DNA of 7,095 bases, from the NCBI GenBank assembly GCA_945900705.1, contig CAMDKJ010000088.1, forward strand, positions 1 to 7,095, read 5' to 3'. The translations under genes were made by a program, and so were the position numbers. The notes beneath the pieces were generated by a model. That model did no database searches. It had not been told where the DNA came from and saw only the letters and a program-made list of their open reading frames with translations. The DNA is from Bifidobacterium breve (GTDB lineage Bacteria > Actinomycetota > Actinomycetes > S36-B12). Positions 1 to 5,148 of this stretch are shown one piece after another. The first letter of the stretch is position 1, and each line of letters starts with the position of its first letter.

Positions 1-1070
1 CCGACTACTCGACCTATCCCGGTGAAGTGCTTGTCGTACCAAGGGCTGAGGACACCTGAAACAACTACTCCACGACTGGGGTTTGCGGCATGCACCATCT
101 TGCCGTTACCTATGTATAAGCCAACGTGGTGCACGCTGCCGCCAAAGTAGAACACCAGGTCACCCGGCTGGGCTTCACTAAGTGGAATTTTGCGCGCTTT
201 TTGATACTGCGAATAGCTGTAGTGGGGCAAAGACACTCCGCCTTGACGCCAAGCACTCATCGTGAGGCCAGAACAGTCGAATGTAGTGGGGCCCGATGCC
301 GCCGCAACGTAGCGATCACCTACCTGCGAAAGCGCGTACCTGACTGCGGCAACCGCACGGCTGCTAACCGAGTAGCCGCCGCCGCTGGTGCTACTGCTGC
401 TGAACTGCTGCTGAGCAATTGCAGCGGCGGCCAGGGACGCCTCGCGATCGCTGGCCGCCATGGCCGCGAGGCGCTGACGCTCTGCCGCCTGCAACGAGTT
501 CAAAATTGCCTGTGCGTCTGCCAACCGAGCGTCGGCTTCCCGCTTGGAGTCGGCCATTTCACTGCGAACCTGCCGGGCGGCATCCTCTTTTTGCTGCAAG
601 GTCGCCTCGCTCTGGGCCAGCCGCAACCGGGCGGTCTGTGAAGCCCGAAGGGCATCAGCCTGGCCCTTGGCAACTTGATCGAGCGCTGAGGCTTGCGCCA
701 GGAATTGTGCCGGGTTTTCCGCTAGCAGGACTTGAAGTGAGGCATCCACCCCGCCGCCGGTGTAGGTGGCCCGGGCTAGATCATCTACCGCCCCCGAAAT
801 CGCGTTTAACTCACGGCGCTCGACCGCAATTTTGTCTTTCAGGGTTGCCAGGGAATCTTCAATAACATTTAATCGTTCTTGGGCATCATTGAAACGTTCA
901 TGGGCGGATTCGGCTTTTGCTTCAAGGTCGTATACCTGCTGGCGTACCTGTTCGAGGTCTCGGGCCGCGGCGGGCTGAGTCACCGCGGTGATAGTAAGCA
1001 GCGCCGCGCTGACACCTAATAGCCTGTTACGCCAGGTGCGGTGAGCAGAACCTGTTTGAGTCAAAGGCAC
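1..1070 (-). CDS. Secreted coiled-coil NlpC/P60 peptidoglycan endopeptidase (3' end off left edge)
   Basis: Predicted cell-wall hydrolase that cuts peptide stems of peptidoglycan outside the membrane. I see 356 codons; the stop lies beyond the left edge, probably close, because the catalytic fold is already complete. The GTG start at 1070 has a GGGAG-type ribosome site about 7 bases upstream. Residues 1-36 form a signal peptide: Arg11/14/16, a hydrophobic stretch at 17-30, then an Ala-rich cleavage region near AAA|RD. Residues about 38-235 are Ala/Glu/Gln/Arg-rich heptad-like coiled coil, followed by a Ser/Gly linker (about 236-246). The NlpC/P60 domain carries Cys266 (FDCSGL), His315 (HHVG) and His327 (MVHA). 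The 49- and 12-residue spacings equal those of the RipA Cys-His-Glu triad as I recall it, with His in the third place as in many family members. In RipA-type enzymes the coiled coil can act as an autoinhibitory or partner-binding segment; that role is inferred here. It corresponds to M. tuberculosis Rv2190c by position and architecture. It lies 141 bases downstream of the 70-residue CxxC gene and may be read from that gene's promoter. Confidence 0.93.
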   Translation of the reverse strand, partial: MPLTQTGSAHRTWRNRLLGVSAALLTITAVTQPAAARDLEQVRQQVYDLEAKAESAHERFNDAQERLNVIEDSLATLKDKIAVERRELNAISGAVDDLARATYTGGGVDASLQVLLAENPAQFLAQASALDQVAKGQADALRASQTARLRLAQSEATLQQKEDAARQVRSEMADSKREADARLADAQAILNSLQAAERQRLAAMAASDREASLAAAAIAQQQFSSSSTSGGGYSVSSRAVAAVRYALSQVGDRYVAAASGPTTFDCSGLTMSAWRQGGVSLPHYSYSQYQKARKIPLSEAQPGDLVFYFGGSVHHVGLYIGNGKMVHAANPSRGVVVSGVLSPWYDKHFTGIGRVV

Positions 1071-1211
1071 TGACCGGGCTCCCTTCACCTAACTGGGTAC
1101 TAATAGGCAGACTCCATCACGGTAACAGACGTCCAAGGGTCGCCCAAGACGGAGCACCTGCCTCGACCCACCCGCAATTACCCCTATTTACGACCCTATA
1201 TAGGCCCCTAC
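1071..1211 (-). promoter_or_regulatory. Leader/intergenic region upstream of the NlpC/P60 gene
   Basis: This 141-base gap separates the 70-residue CxxC gene from the hydrolase gene. It has no plausible ORF of its own. It contains the ribosome site of the hydrolase (GGTGAAGGGAG on the minus strand, about 1078-1088), part of a 12-base periodic TAGGG repeat, and a 6-bp inverted repeat (GGGTCG at 1137-1142 with CGACCC at 1164-1169, 21-base loop). I found no convincing -35/-10 pair; TATTAG at about 1099-1104 is the only -10-like hexamer near the start. I compared it from memory with the c-di-AMP (ydaO) riboswitch that precedes some actinobacterial cell-wall hydrolase genes and saw no match. The hydrolase may be transcribed from here or by read-through from 1424. 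Confidence 0.4.
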
Positions 1212-1228
1212 TCAGGCCCCTAACCCGA
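1181..1228. repeat. Four degenerate 12-bp tandem units (CCCCTA...)
   Basis: CCCTA starts at 1182, 1194, 1206 and 1218, a strict 12-base period. The units are CCCCTATTTACG, ACCCTATATAGG, CCCCTACTCAGG and CCCCTAACCCGA. The array straddles the stop codon (1212-1214) of the 70-residue minus-strand gene and continues into the leader of the hydrolase gene. The second and third units form a perfect CCTATATAGG palindrome at 1195-1204. It could be a small iteron-like protein-binding array, a replication-slippage relic, or chance. Confidence 0.45.
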
Positions 1229-1424
1229 CAAATCGGGCACTAACCGGGGGGGTCGGAACCAGGCGCAGCGGTGGAATCAGGCCCGAATCGGTAAGCACCG
1301 CGAGGGCGACCTGATGGTCATCGGGTATTTGGACCGTGGCCCCGGGCGGACCTAACAGCACCGTAACTACACAATCACCGCAGGCAAGGCCCGCAACCTG
1401 GCAGGTACCGCAATCAATGATCAT
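1212..1424 (-). CDS. Small conserved actinobacterial protein with two CxxC pairs
   Basis: A 70-residue protein of unknown function. Cys5/Cys8 (DCGTC) and Cys15/Cys18 (ACGDC) form CxxC-x6-CxxC near the N-terminus, suited to binding zinc or an iron-sulfur cluster. A hydrophobic VVTVLLGPP segment follows, then a region ending in LTDSGLIPPLRLVP. I recognise the pattern 'CxxC...CxDCVVTVLLGPP...ALxxLxxxGLxPPLRL' as a recurrent actinobacterial hypothetical protein, but I know no demonstrated function. The ATG at 1424 has no Shine-Dalgarno site and sits 7 bases after a TAGCGT -10 box, so the mRNA is probably leaderless. A LexA-type box overlaps that promoter. The gene starts 40 bases after the zinc-ribbon-like gene and precedes the NlpC/P60 gene. 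The cysteine pairs and family resemblance make it a real gene rather than a shadow ORF. Confidence 0.8.
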   Translation of the reverse strand: MIIDCGTCQVAGLACGDCVVTVLLGPPGATVQIPDDHQVALAVLTDSGLIPPLRLVPTPPVSARFVGLGA

Positions 1425-1427
1425 GCA

Positions 1428-1443
1428 TCGAACGCTAGTTCGG
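1428..1443. promoter_or_regulatory. LexA (SOS) box upstream of the small CxxC gene
   Basis: TCGAACGCTAGTTCGG matches the actinobacterial/mycobacterial SOS box TCGAAC-N4-GTTCGA at 11 of the 12 defined positions; only the last A is G. It lies 4-19 bases upstream of the ATG at 1424 and covers the TAGCGT -10 box (1432-1437), a typical repressor position. The most likely target is the minus-strand 70-residue gene and anything co-transcribed with it. The divergent nuclease start is about 340 bases away and has its own promoter. Binding itself is inferred. Confidence 0.7.
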
Positions 1444-1454
1444 GGGTCTGACAG
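1432..1454 (-). promoter_or_regulatory. RecA-NDp/PafBC-like leaderless promoter of the small CxxC gene
   Basis: Reading the minus strand, CTGTCAGAC (1454-1446), 8 bases, then TAGCGT (1437-1432), 7 bases, then ATG at 1424. The known RecA-independent damage promoter of mycobacteria is TTGTCRGTG-N8-TANNNT. Here the TGTCAG core, the 8-base spacer and the TANNNT box all fit, while positions 1, 8 and 9 of the upstream element differ. Start at the ATG itself (no leader) is inferred from the 7-base distance and the missing Shine-Dalgarno site. Confidence 0.5.
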
Positions 1455-1464
1455 TTACTTCGGC

Positions 1465-1737
1465 TCAGGGGCCGCCATCTCCCGGGCCTTCGGTGCTGGG
1501 TCCGCCAAATTCTGGGCGCGGGACGATTTCAATGCGGTCGGCCGCGGCGCACCACCTGCACTTGACTTGAACTATGTCTTCGGCCAGCACCGTGGTTTCT
1601 TCGACCACCGGGGCACCGGAGATATCCACGTGCCAGAACTCACTAACTTTGGCCGACCGCACCACATCAAAGCGGGTCAGGTTGCCACAGTGGGCACAGC
1701 GAAAGCGAGACTTCGAATCCGGAAGGGTCTTTGCCAC
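1465..1737 (-). CDS. Zinc-ribbon-like conserved actinobacterial protein
   Basis: A 90-residue soluble protein of unknown function. Cys14/Cys17 (RCAHCGN) and Cys60/Cys63 (KCRWC) form two CxxC knuckles about 43 residues apart, the layout of a zinc ribbon. A beta-rich core lies between them (EFWHVDISGAPVVEET) and a Pro/Gly-rich tail follows residue 75. The family looks familiar as a short actinobacterial hypothetical protein beginning 'MAKxLPDxKxRFRCxxCGNLTRFDV'; I can name no activity. The GTG start at 1737 is supported by AAGGTG about 7 bases upstream. It begins only 49 bases from the divergent nuclease ATG, so the two starts share one promoter region, and it ends 40 bases before the next small cysteine-pair gene. 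The 3' end of this gene overlaps the upstream part of that gene's promoter. Confidence 0.8.
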   Translation of the reverse strand: MAKTLPDSKSRFRCAHCGNLTRFDVVRSAKVSEFWHVDISGAPVVEETTVLAEDIVQVKCRWCAAADRIEIVPRPEFGGPSTEGPGDGGP

Positions 1738-1756
1738 GGCAGCACCTTACCGAGGT

Positions 1757-1779
1757 TTGTCAGGCCGGTGCCTTACCGT
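1757..1779 (+). promoter_or_regulatory. RecA-NDp/PafBC-like promoter of the DEDDh/UvrC-like nuclease
   Basis: TTGTCAGGC (1757-1765), 8 bases, TACCGT (1774-1779), 7 bases, then the nuclease ATG at 1787. This fits the RecA-independent DNA-damage promoter pattern TTGTCRGTG-N8-TANNNT with 7 of 9 upstream positions, the exact spacer and the exact -10 pattern. A spacer of only 11 bases between TTGTCA and the -10 would be wrong for an ordinary sigma70 promoter but is the normal geometry of this class. The transcript would be leaderless. The downstream product is a DNA-repair-type nuclease, which fits damage induction. Confidence 0.6.
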
Positions 1780-1786
1780 GCTCCTC

Positions 1787-3577
1787 ATGCCCAACTTAAT
1801 CCCGCTCAATACTCAGTTGAGTATCACGGATTTGGGCACCCGGCTGCGTGACGCCACTTTTGTTGTAGTCGATCTTGAAACCACCGGTGGGCGCCCTACC
1901 GACGCCGGCATCACCGAATTCGGTGCGGTGAAAGTTCAAGGTGGGCAAGTTATCGGCGAGTTCGCCACCCTGGTAAATCCAGGTATGCCCATCCCGGCAT
2001 TTATTGCGGCCTTAACCGGTATCACCAACTCACTAGTTGCTACCGCACCGCACCTAGCAGCAGTGCTGCCCACCTTCCTTGAATTTGCCCGCGGCAGTGT
2101 CCTTGTCGCCCATAACGCCCCATACGACATTGGATTTCTAAAAGGTGCCTGCGTGAAACTAGACCACGAGTGGCCGGGTAATCACGTCGTCGATACCGCG
2201 CGACTGGCGCGCATCACCCTCCACCGTGACGAAGTCGCAAATTGCAAACTTTCGACACTTGCCACCTATTTTCGGACGGAGATATCACCAACACACCGAG
2301 CATTTGATGACGCTCGCGCCACCGCCGATGTACTGCACCGGCTCCTTGAGCGAGTTGGTGACCACGGGGTAGAAACCCTTGAGGATCTCGCAGCATTTAC
2401 CGCGCGCGTCAGCCCAATCCAGCGGACTAAACGACATTTGGCTGCCGGGTTACCGGATGCACCTGGGGTCTACATCTTCCGGGATCCACAAGGTGCCGCC
2501 CTTTATGTTGGCACCTCAAAAAACATCCGCAAACGGGTGCGCACCTACTTCACCGCATCTGAAACTCGTCGTCGCATGAGCCAGATGATCACCATCGCAA
2601 CTTCGGTGGATCCAATAGTCTGCGCGACGGTACTAGAAGCCCGGATTCGCGAACTAAGGCTAATTGCCGAAAAGCAGCCCAGATACAACCGGCAATCAAA
2701 GCGGCCGGAGCGTCAAACCTGGCTTAAACTAACGGATGAGGCCGCACCGCGCTTAGCAATTGTCCGCGAAGTTCGCGACGATGTCGCGAACGGCGCTTGC
2801 TACCTCGGCCCATTTAGGTCAAGTACCGGCGCCCAAGAGGCCAGTGAAGCACTGCAATTCGCTTTGCCACTAAGGACATGCACCACAAAATTGGCGCGCA
2901 ATCCGCGCAGCACTACGGCCGGATGCGCCCTGGCCGAGCTAGGTAAATGCCTAGCGCCGTGCACCGCAACGGTTGATCATGAGGCTTATGACTCCTTGGT
3001 AGCACGTGCTCGCTTAGCAATGTCTGGGGCCATCGGCCCGGTAACAGAAGCATTGCAAGTTCGCATGCGTGACTTAGCTGACCAAAGTCGTTTCGAAGAT
3101 GCAGCCCGGTGGCGAGATCGCCTCGCCCACTTCGTCCAAGCCAGTGTTCGCACCCACCGGCTCATGATGCTGGCACAAATTGAGCAACTGGTCGCGGGCA
3201 AACCAACGCCAGCAGGTGGCTGGGAGGTGCACTGCATTAGTTATGGCGCCCTTACCGGTGCAATAACTATCCCAAATGGGGTAGATCCACTCCCCGCGAT
3301 AAACGCCCTCATTGCCACCGCCGACCAAATCAGCCAGCCAGCACCAGCCCGGGTCGCCGGCCTCACCGAAGAAGCCCAGGCAATCCTGCAATGGCTCGAA
3401 TCTGATGGCGTTCGGTTAGTGCGAACCAGCGAGCCCTTGGCCCTGCCAATTGGCTGCGGAGGAGCCCTTCTTGCTCAACTTGGCCAGGTGCGCAATGAGA
3501 TCCGAGCCCAAGAACCCGTTGACTACCAGTGGCTCACCGCCTCGGCTCGCGGCAAAATGGTCACCCGGATCGCCTAG
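1787..3577 (+). CDS. DEDDh 3'-5' exonuclease fused to GIY-YIG/UvrC-like endonuclease
   Basis: A 596-residue probable DNA-repair nuclease, syntenic and similar in architecture to M. tuberculosis Rv2191. Residues about 22-190 are a DNA polymerase III epsilon-type exonuclease with a complete DEDDh set: Asp29 and Glu31 (DLETTG), Asp114 (HNAPYD), His170 and Asp175 (HRAFDD). Residues about 222-302 are a GIY-YIG domain: Tyr229, Tyr240, Arg250, Glu289 and Asn301 align with the UvrC catalytic residues. Then YLGPFRS (339-345) and four cysteines (365, 380, 388, 392) follow the UvrC iron-sulfur pattern, with the last two spacings (8 and 4) identical. A UVR motif, the UvrB-contact helix pair, lies at about 419-450. 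The last about 145 residues show no clear UvrC RNase H-like endonuclease signature, so it resembles Cho (one-cut UvrC homologue) plus an exonuclease. The frame is open back to 1574, but I chose ATG 1787 because of the promoter 7 bases upstream and the divergent gene starting at 1737. GTG 1778 and TTG 1817 are in-frame alternatives. It ends 6 bases before the convergent trpD stop. Confidence 0.93.
   Translation: MPNLIPLNTQLSITDLGTRLRDATFVVVDLETTGGRPTDAGITEFGAVKVQGGQVIGEFATLVNPGMPIPAFIAALTGITNSLVATAPHLAAVLPTFLEFARGSVLVAHNAPYDIGFLKGACVKLDHEWPGNHVVDTARLARITLHRDEVANCKLSTLATYFRTEISPTHRAFDDARATADVLHRLLERVGDHGVETLEDLAAFTARVSPIQRTKRHLAAGLPDAPGVYIFRDPQGAALYVGTSKNIRKRVRTYFTASETRRRMSQMITIATSVDPIVCATVLEARIRELRLIAEKQPRYNRQSKRPERQTWLKLTDEAAPRLAIVREVRDDVANGACYLGPFRSSTGAQEASEALQFALPLRTCTTKLARNPRSTTAGCALAELGKCLAPCTATVDHEAYDSLVARARLAMSGAIGPVTEALQVRMRDLADQSRFEDAARWRDRLAHFVQASVRTHRLMMLAQIEQLVAGKPTPAGGWEVHCISYGALTGAITIPNGVDPLPAINALIATADQISQPAPARVAGLTEEAQAILQWLESDGVRLVRTSEPLALPIGCGGALLAQLGQVRNEIRAQEPVDYQWLTASARGKMVTRIA
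1809..1824. repeat. 16-bp palindrome inside the nuclease 5' coding region
   Basis: ATACTCA-GT-TGAGTAT has perfect 7-bp arms and a 2-base centre. It spans codons 8-13 of the nuclease, 22-37 bases downstream of the proposed leaderless transcription start. This spot suits a repressor operator or a short hairpin affecting early elongation or translation. It does not resemble the LexA box. It is also AT-rich compared with the surrounding sequence. Confidence 0.5.
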
Positions 3578-3583
3578 CCCAGG

Positions 3584-4678
3584 TCATTTCTTGAGCGATG
3601 CCGTTTCTTTGATCCAGCGGTCAAGAAGCACCGCACCAGAACCGGATTCGAGCACCGTGCGGGCCCGTGGCAGCGCCGCACGCAATCGCTCGAGTAGTTC
3701 CAACTCGCTCTCACCGACACCGGTGGCAGCGTCATAAGCAACAAGAGCTGCGGCCGCATTCAACGCAACGGCATCGCGAATCGCCGAAATACGCTGGGCA
3801 TCAGCGTCAGCCGCACTAACCCCACTCAGGGTCTTGCGCAAGAGCTGCGCATTACGTATCCGATCGCCACCTTTTATCAAATCCGCATCAACAAACGCAA
3901 TACCAAGTTCACGCGGATCAATAACGACCTCACGGATCCCAGCCCCTGTTACATCCCAAGCATGTGTTACCGCACTTATCGAAATTTCATCAAGGCCATC
4001 GGCTCCGTGAACCACAATCGCCTTCACTCCCCGGCGCGCGAGCACATCGGCCATGACAGGGGCGCGACTTTTGTCAGCGCAACCAATTAATGCGCTCTGA
4101 GCCAGAGCCGGGTTAGTCAACGGCCCCAATAAGTTAAAAACGGTAGGTACACCAAGTTCACGGCGCGCGGTTACGGCATAGCGCATAGCCGGGTGATGTA
4201 TGGGCGCAAAACAGAAAGCAATACCAACATTTTCAGCACATACTTCAACCAACTCTGGAGGTAAATCAATTACTACTCCGAGCTCTTCTAAAACATCAGC
4301 GGTACCGGTCGAAGATGAAGCTGCACGGTTACCGTGTTTTACGACCGGAGCACCCGCAGCCGCCGCAACAATTGCCGCCATTGTCGAGATATTGACCGAG
4401 TGTGAGTTATCACCGCCGGTACCCACCACGTCGAGTACCACCCGGTTTACGTTTACCCGATTCGCATGTGCCAACATCACTTCAACGAGTGCTCGCACTT
4501 CGACCGGTGTCTCACCTTTCGCCCGCAGTGCCGTCACGAATCCAGCCACCTGCACATCGGTGGCGTCGCCGGCAAGGATTTGAGTCATGGCCCATGTCGC
4601 GCTTTCAGCAGATAAATCCGCGCCCGAAAGCAGGGACCGGAGAAGATGCGGCCAGGTGAGCTGCGGCATCTGGGTCAT
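3584..4678 (-). CDS. trpD: Anthranilate phosphoribosyltransferase
   Basis: Second step of tryptophan synthesis: transfers phosphoribose from PRPP to anthranilate, in the cytoplasm. At 364 residues it is full length for the family. Residues about 1-75 are the small alpha-helical domain, followed by the PRPP loop GTGGD at 86-90 with NxxS/T at 96-99. KHGNRAASSSTGTAD (114-128) carries the substrate-loop Lys and Arg. HPAMRYA (162-168), ARRELGVPTVFNLLGPLTNP (171-190) and the metal-binding Asp230-Glu231 pair (DGLDEIS) follow. All landmark motifs are intact, so it should be active. The ATG at 4678 has only a weak upstream site (GAAG); Met4 is an alternative start. It lies 29 bases downstream of the receiver-like gene, so the two may be co-transcribed. 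No other trp genes are visible. As in M. tuberculosis, trpD sits alone beside the respiratory cluster. The frames on the other strand here are shadows. Confidence 0.96.
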   Translation of the reverse strand: MTQMPQLTWPHLLRSLLSGADLSAESATWAMTQILAGDATDVQVAGFVTALRAKGETPVEVRALVEVMLAHANRVNVNRVVLDVVGTGGDNSHSVNISTMAAIVAAAAGAPVVKHGNRAASSSTGTADVLEELGVVIDLPPELVEVCAENVGIAFCFAPIHHPAMRYAVTARRELGVPTVFNLLGPLTNPALAQSALIGCADKSRAPVMADVLARRGVKAIVVHGADGLDEISISAVTHAWDVTGAGIREVVIDPRELGIAFVDADLIKGGDRIRNAQLLRKTLSGVSAADADAQRISAIRDAVALNAAAALVAYDAATGVGESELELLERLRAALPRARTVLESGSGAVLLDRWIKETASLKK

Positions 4679-4689
4679 CGCAACTTCAA

Positions 4690-4695
4690 ATTATG
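4690..4695 (-). promoter_or_regulatory. Possible -10 box in front of trpD
   Basis: On the minus strand CATAAT lies 11 bases upstream of the trpD ATG, in an AT-rich 29-base gap. It matches TATAAT at 5 of 6 positions. No -35-like hexamer stands at 17 bases, so trpD may have a weak promoter of its own or may only be read from the upstream gene. Confidence 0.25.
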
Positions 4696-4707
4696 GTGAG
4701 ACAATAA

Positions 4708-5148
4708 TCACGCGGTGGCAATGGCGGACAACTTAGCCATTTTCGGACGCAGTAGACCGGTCACGGCATCGGCAAGCAGCACCGCGTTGATCGGGTGCGA
4801 GGAAACCGCTTCAGCACGTGACCAAGTCGCCAACCAAGCATCTTGCGGTCGGGCGATGAGAACCAAGATCGGCGGGCAATTGAAGATTTCGTCCTTCAAC
4901 TGCCGGGCCACGCCCATGCCACCCACCGGGGTGGCTTCACCGTCCAAGATCAGTAAATCAAAGCGACCTTTGTCGACCAGTCCAATTAGTGCCGGGCCGG
5001 TCGCACACTCGACATAATCCAGTTCGGCTAGGTCAGGCGCCGGGCGCTTACCAAGTGCCAACATCACATCGCTGCGCACCGCACGGTCATCGCTGTAGAC
5101 CAAAACCTTGAGGTTGCGGATTATCTTGGGGCTCACCTGGTCGCTCAC
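4708..5148 (-). CDS. Stand-alone receiver-domain-like protein, atypical (pseudo-receiver)
   Basis: A 146-residue cytoplasmic protein with the alternating beta/alpha pattern of a response-regulator receiver and no output domain. KVLVYSDD (14-21) fits beta-1 with acidic-pocket residues Asp20/Asp21. FDLLILDG (63-70) fits beta-3 with Asp69 in the phosphoacceptor place. PPILVLIA (92-99) fits beta-4, but Ile98 stands where Thr/Ser is expected. SHPI (117-120) fits beta-5 with His118 in place of the invariant Lys. The acidic residues are kept but the switch residues are lost, so phosphorylation may be absent or unconventional. The start is GTG 5148, with AAGG about 8 bases upstream; an AGGAGG at 5175-5180 is too far away to serve it. 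No histidine kinase is nearby. It heads a probable pair with trpD and diverges from ctaE across a 134-base gap. The receiver fold is recognised from motifs, not from alignment. Confidence 0.8.
   Translation of the reverse strand: MSDQVSPKIIRNLKVLVYSDDRAVRSDVMLALGKRPAPDLAELDYVECATGPALIGLVDKGRFDLLILDGEATPVGGMGVARQLKDEIFNCPPILVLIARPQDAWLATWSRAEAVSSHPINAVLLADAVTGLLRPKMAKLSAIATA

Noticed and set aside
126..978. Overlapping plus-strand open frames at the left end
   Set aside because: They are shadows of the minus-strand NlpC/P60 gene, whose signal peptide, coiled coil and catalytic motifs are clear; the plus-strand products are low-complexity and match nothing I know.
1224..1237. CCCGA-CAAA-TCGGG hairpin as a terminator
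   Set aside because: It is inside the coding region of the 70-residue gene, the stem is only 5 bp, and no T-run follows on either strand.
1574..1786. N-terminal extension of the nuclease back to 1574
   Set aside because: It runs through the divergent zinc-ribbon-like gene, shows no domain, and lies upstream of the promoter that ends 7 bases before ATG 1787.
4071..4093. TTGTCAGCG-N8-TAATGC on the plus strand inside trpD, resembling the RecA-NDp promoter
   Set aside because: The sixth base of the -10 box is C rather than T, it lies in the middle of the antisense strand of trpD, and no plausible plus-strand gene follows.
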